The translations under genes were made by a program, and so were the position numbers. Of a stretch of 64,000 bases of DNA, positions 60,959-64,000 are shown piece after piece. The notes under the pieces are model-generated. The model did not search any database. It had not been told where the DNA came from and saw only the letters and a list, made by a program, of their open reading frames with translations. Source of the stretch: CAIWHR01 sp963708855 (GTDB taxonomy: Bacteria; Pseudomonadota; Gammaproteobacteria; Burkholderiales; Casimicrobiaceae); assembly GCA_963708855.1 (NCBI GenBank), contig CAVPUM010000025.1:37709-101708 (forward strand), in the 5' to 3' direction. Within the stretch, counting starts at the first letter, position 1; every line of letters begins with the position of its first letter.

Positions 60959-61954
60959 ATGAATCAAGCTCGACGCAGGCAGTTCCTGATCAACGCGAGC
61001 GCGCTGTTGGCCGCTCCGCTCCCGGGGATTGCCCAGCAGCCGGCACCGACCGTGCCTCGGATCGGCTTTCTGGGGGTGTCCACACCGGCCGCTTGGGCCC
61101 CACGTGTCGATGCATTCCGGGCGGGATTGCGCGACCTGGGTTACGTCGAAGGCAGGAACATCGTCATCGAGTTTCGCTTTGCCGAGGGCAAGTACGACCG
61201 TCTTCCCGAGCTCGCTGCCGAGCTCGTCCGGCTCAAAGTCGATGTCATCGTGACGCACTCGGTACCAGGCGCTCTCGCCGCGAAGCAGGCTACCGCGACG
61301 AATCCGATACCCGTGGTCATGACCAACGTCGCTGACGCCCTTGGATCGGGCATCGTGGCGAGCCTCGCGCGCCCTGGCGGCAACATCACCGGCGACACAT
61401 TCTTCGTCCCCGAGCTCGCGGCGAAACGGCTCGAGTTGCTGAAGGATGCGATCCCGCGTGTGCGCCGGGTGGCCATCCTCGTGAATCCGGACAACGCCGG
61501 AACGGGACTGTCCCTCCAGGCTATGGAAATCGCAGCCAAGGAAGTGAACGTGGCGTTGCTACGTTTCGATGCGCGGGGCCCCGCGGACCTGGACGGTGCC
61601 TTCGCGGCGATGGCGAAGGAAACTGTCGAAGCGCTCGCGGTGATCGAGGACGTGGTCCTCATCGCCAGCTTCAAGACGATCGCGGAGCTGGCGGTCAAGC
61701 AGCGCCTTCCGTCGATCAGCTTCATCGAGTATGCCGACGCGGGCGGGCTCTTCGGCTACGGCGCGAACTTTCTTGCACTCTATCGTCGCGCCGCAGTCTT
61801 CGTCGACAAGATCCTCAGAGGAGGAAAGCCCGCCGACATTCCGATCGAGCGACCGACGACGTTCGAATTCGTGATCAACATGAAGACGGCCAAGGCGCTT
61901 GGCCTTGCCTTGCCGTCGGCGACCCGCTTGCGTGCCGACCGGGAAATCGAATGA
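60959..61954 (+). CDS. ABC transporter substrate-binding protein (ABC_sub_bind type)
   Basis: 331 residues: an N-terminal twin-Arg-like or Sec signal (RRRQFLINASALLAAPLPG), then IGFLGVSTPAAW, GRNIVIEFRFAEGKYDRLPE, NIVTHSVPG-like VDVIVTHSVPGALAAKQATA and IPVVMTNVADALGSGIVASL, the ABC_sub_bind (TrpX-like) pattern. These are very common as orphans in Burkholderiales. GAGGGGAG site before the ATG. No permease or ATPase is adjacent. Confidence 0.9.
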   Translation: MNQARRRQFLINASALLAAPLPGIAQQPAPTVPRIGFLGVSTPAAWAPRVDAFRAGLRDLGYVEGRNIVIEFRFAEGKYDRLPELAAELVRLKVDVIVTHSVPGALAAKQATATNPIPVVMTNVADALGSGIVASLARPGGNITGDTFFVPELAAKRLELLKDAIPRVRRVAILVNPDNAGTGLSLQAMEIAAKEVNVALLRFDARGPADLDGAFAAMAKETVEALAVIEDVVLIASFKTIAELAVKQRLPSISFIEYADAGGLFGYGANFLALYRRAAVFVDKILRGGKPADIPIERPTTFEFVINMKTAKALGLALPSATRLRADREIE

Positions 61955-62327
61955 CAAGTGCCAGCATCGGCACTGCCCGCCGGTCAGCTTCATTCGCCTG
62001 GCGTCAATGAAGGTCGGGCACGCAACACCAGACGACGCGAGGTATCGCCGCCGATCCCGCGCCACCCAAGACGTTCGAACTGGGAGGTCAACCTCTGCAG
62101 GAGGTGCGCTATGGGTGCAGGCTTGACGACTGATCGTGCGTTCCGGCTGACCTCGTTCGGCGACCGCTGAACGCAGCCGTTCGGTCTCGGCGGATCGGCG
62201 AACTCCAGCGTTGGCCGCTCCTGGAAGCAGTCGATCCGCTTTTCGCATCGAACGATCACCGGTAGTATGGCCCACGGTCTGGAACGGAAACGGACGCCTC
62301 GGGCGTCGACTCACAAAGGGGGGGCCT
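61955..62327 (+). other. Gene-free stretch with a possible attC-like site
   Basis: About 373 bases with no supported gene. At 62145-62216 GGCTGAC ... GTTGGCC enclose partly complementary arms (GTTCGGCGACC near the start, GATCGGCGAAC near the end), which may be a diverged attC. It directly precedes the cupin gene. Confidence 0.4.
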
Positions 62328-62852
62328 GTGCCGATCACCGCTTTCAACAGTTTCACCGATGGCCTCGAGCCAAGTCGAAGAAGCCGGGAGCACTTCGTTA
62401 CTTCCATCGACACAGCAGACGACCGGCGCTGGGTGCCGTATGCCGAGGGTGTCTGGTTTCAGCCCTGCCACTTCAATGTCACGTCGGGTGGATTCAGCGT
62501 TGTTCTGAAAGGACTCCCCGGCGCCGCACTGGGCACCCACTACCACGTTGGGACGGTGCGTGGTTACACGATGCGTGGGCACTGGCGCTACCTCGAGCAC
62601 GACTGGGTCGCAAAGCCCGGGACCTTCATCTATGAACCCGCCGGAGAGGCTCACACGCTGGTTATCACGCAGGACTCGCCAGAACCGGCGTTGATCATGT
62701 TCGTCGTTGAAGGGGGTCTCATTTATCTGGACAAGCCGGCCAACGGCGGCGTTGCTGCCTACGAGGACGGATTCACCCTCCTCGAGCTGACCCGAAAGTA
62801 TTATCGGGAGGCGGGTCTCGATGTGCGCCAGCTCGACCTGCTGATTCGCTAG
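62328..62852 (+). CDS. Cupin, 2,4'-dihydroxyacetophenone dioxygenase-like
   Basis: 174 residues with the two cupin motifs: ALGTHYHVGTVRGYTMRGHW (metal His, His and Glu-like positions) and FIYEPAGEAHTLVIT. It resembles the 2,4'-dihydroxyacetophenone dioxygenase/acetylacetone-cleaving family that cleaves C-C bonds with Fe(II). The start is a GTG behind an AAAGGGGGGG site. Confidence 0.8.
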   Translation: MPITAFNSFTDGLEPSRRSREHFVTSIDTADDRRWVPYAEGVWFQPCHFNVTSGGFSVVLKGLPGAALGTHYHVGTVRGYTMRGHWRYLEHDWVAKPGTFIYEPAGEAHTLVITQDSPEPALIMFVVEGGLIYLDKPANGGVAAYEDGFTLLELTRKYYREAGLDVRQLDLLIR

Positions 62853-62979
62853 ATGAGGCGCACGGTCAAGCAGTGGCGTGTGGCTGACTGGCTGCAGCGG
62901 GCGCTCCTTCGGCGCAGCGCCGACCTGCCGGTCGAGCGGACCGGTGAGCCGTGACGCAATCCCGACTCGGGATCCGACC

Positions 62980-63603
62980 ATGATTGATGCCTCGTGGCTC
63001 GTGTTCGTCGTTGCATCACTGGTGCTCATCGCAACACCCGGCCAGGACATGATCCTGGTCATGTCGCGTTCCGTTGCGCAGGGAACCGCGGCTGGCGTGG
63101 TCACCGCCGGCGGCGTTAGCGTTGGCCTCGTCGGCCACACCGTTCTGGCCACGCTCGGACTGGGCGCAATCCTGCGGACATCGGAGTGGTTGTTCATCGC
63201 GCTGAAGCTCGTGGGCGCGGCTTACCTGATCTATCTTGGAATTGGTCTGTTGCGCACGAAGCAGAGTAGTTTGCCGATCGCGTCGCAGGCGGCACGTACT
63301 CTGGGCAGGCTTTTTGTCGACGGCGCGGTTTCCAATCTGTCCAATCCCAAGATCGCGATCTTCTACTTCGCCTTCCTGCCGCAATTCGTCTCCCCGTCAG
63401 CGCAGTATCCGACGCTCACCGTCTTTGTCCTCGGACTCGCGTTTGCGGGCCTGACGTTTCTCGTCAAGGCACCGGTGGGCATCTTCGCCGGGAAGCTTTC
63501 GTCGTGGCTGCGCTCCCGGCCCGGCGTGCTCACCTGGGTCTTTCGGTCGTCGGGCGCGATCCTGGTCGGCCTGGGTGTAAGGCTGGCATTCGAGCGGCGC
63601 TGA
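62980..63603 (+). CDS. LysE/RhtB family exporter
   Basis: 207 residues, six membrane segments: VASLVLIATPGQDMILVMSR, LGLGAILRTSEWLFIALKLV, GAAYLIYLGIGLLR and GAVSNLSNPKIAIFYFAFLP match LysE/RhtB amino-acid or homoserine-lactone exporters. Substrate unknown. Confidence 0.9.
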   Translation: MIDASWLVFVVASLVLIATPGQDMILVMSRSVAQGTAAGVVTAGGVSVGLVGHTVLATLGLGAILRTSEWLFIALKLVGAAYLIYLGIGLLRTKQSSLPIASQAARTLGRLFVDGAVSNLSNPKIAIFYFAFLPQFVSPSAQYPTLTVFVLGLAFAGLTFLVKAPVGIFAGKLSSWLRSRPGVLTWVFRSSGAILVGLGVRLAFERR

Positions 63604-63680
63604 CGTCGGCGCGTGCCGGGCGATTGCCTCATGCCAGTGGCCTGCGATCGGGCGAAGGAAACGCGGGTCCGTGACGGCCG

Positions 63681-64000
63681 CTACTTCAGGAACTCAGGCG
63701 AGATGAGGTTCGGAAGAAACAGGATGAGGTCCGGCCAGACGATCGTCAGGGACAGCACGCCCAGCATTGGCATCAGCATGATCATGACGTCTTTCAGCAC
63801 GTACACCATCCGCACCTTGGCGATCGCGCACGAGATCATCAGGCACAGCCCGTAGGGCGGGGTGACGAGCCCGAAGGCCAGCGAGATGATCCCGACCATC
63901 GCGAAATGGACCGGATCCATGTGGACCGAGCGGGCGAGTGGCTCGAGGATCGTGCCGACGATGATGATGGCCGGGATCGCGTCGAGGAAGCAGCCGACGA
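63681..64000 (-). CDS. TRAP transporter large permease (DctM-like), C-terminal part
   Basis: About 106 C-terminal residues; the 5' end lies beyond the window. CFLDAIPAIIIVGTILEPLA, FGLVTPPYGLCLMISCAIAK and the C-terminal helix (MLMPMLGVLSLTIVWPDLIL) are typical of DctM large permeases for C4-dicarboxylates or other organic acids. It converges with lysE. Confidence 0.88.
   Translation of the reverse strand, partial: VGCFLDAIPAIIIVGTILEPLARSVHMDPVHFAMVGIISLAFGLVTPPYGLCLMISCAIAKVRMVYVLKDVMIMLMPMLGVLSLTIVWPDLILFLPNLISPEFLK

Overview
The window is high-GC proteobacterial chromosome and most resembles a betaproteobacterium, of Burkholderiales or Rhodocyclales type. The clues are the amgK-murU pair divergent from lptD-surA, a DUF3460 protein, the pilT-pilU/yggS-proC-yggT block, the ubiE-Tim44-ubiJ-ubiB block, and ABC_sub_bind and TRAP-type solute systems. 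Genes are tightly packed, with many ATGA or GTGA start/stop overlaps. No rRNA, tRNA, CRISPR array or intact transposase was seen.

Layout. 0-4.5 kb (minus strand): amgK, murU, prlC and a DUF4124/glutaredoxin-like protein, so cell-wall recycling and proteolysis. 4.6-8.4 kb (plus): lptD and surA, outer-membrane assembly. 8.4-12.6 kb (minus): ferredoxin, alpha/beta hydrolase, a NodI/NodJ-type ABC exporter, a THUMP-domain methyltransferase and DUF3460. 12.8-14.5 kb (plus): msbA.

14.6-25.4 kb (minus) is the most interesting block. It is an apparent eleven-gene operon encoding a self-contained type II fatty-acid/polyketide-like assembly line. In transcription order it has an ICMT-like membrane methyltransferase, a secreted alpha/beta hydrolase, a condensation-fold acyltransferase, a second paralogous hydrolase, a FabL-type enoyl reductase, a FabG ketoreductase, a long acyl carrier protein, a double-hotdog dehydratase, an active ketosynthase, a Cys-to-Ser ketosynthase that looks like a chain-length-factor partner, and a phosphopantetheinyl transferase fused to an LpxL-like acyltransferase. 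It has KS, KR, DH, ER, ACP and its own ACP-activating enzyme, but no aryl starter or exporter genes. I infer a dedicated saturated or hydroxylated acyl product placed on a membrane lipid or glycolipid. It lies between msbA and a WaaL-like ligase plus GT9 glycosyltransferase (25.6-28.0 kb), which also points to the envelope.

28-44 kb is ordinary housekeeping DNA: VanZ, polyamine-type ABC transporter, ubiB, trhA, ubiJ, Tim44, ubiE, pilU, pilT, then yggS, proC, yggT, yggU, ksgA and pdxA. The pdxA-ksgA pair, usually downstream of surA, here follows a GH31 glycosidase and an SMP-30 protein (44.7-47.9 kb). 48-53 kb: azlCD, a MoxR-GNAT-VWA operon and a fructosamine-kinase-like gene.

From about 53.2 to 60.2 kb the DNA is visibly more A/T-rich. 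It is an array of small, same-strand genes separated by imperfect palindromes with RYYYAAC and GTTRRRY-like ends, which is the structure of integron attC sites. No integrase gene lies in the window. Cassettes carry DUF1801, NTF2-like, DUF2164, HEPN-like, ParE-type toxin-antitoxin, GST-like, DUF1810 and YkvA-like proteins, several unknowns and one decayed acetyltransferase. To the right are an isochorismatase-fold hydrolase, an ABC substrate-binding protein, a cupin dioxygenase-like protein, a LysE exporter and the C-terminal end of a TRAP large permease that runs off the window.
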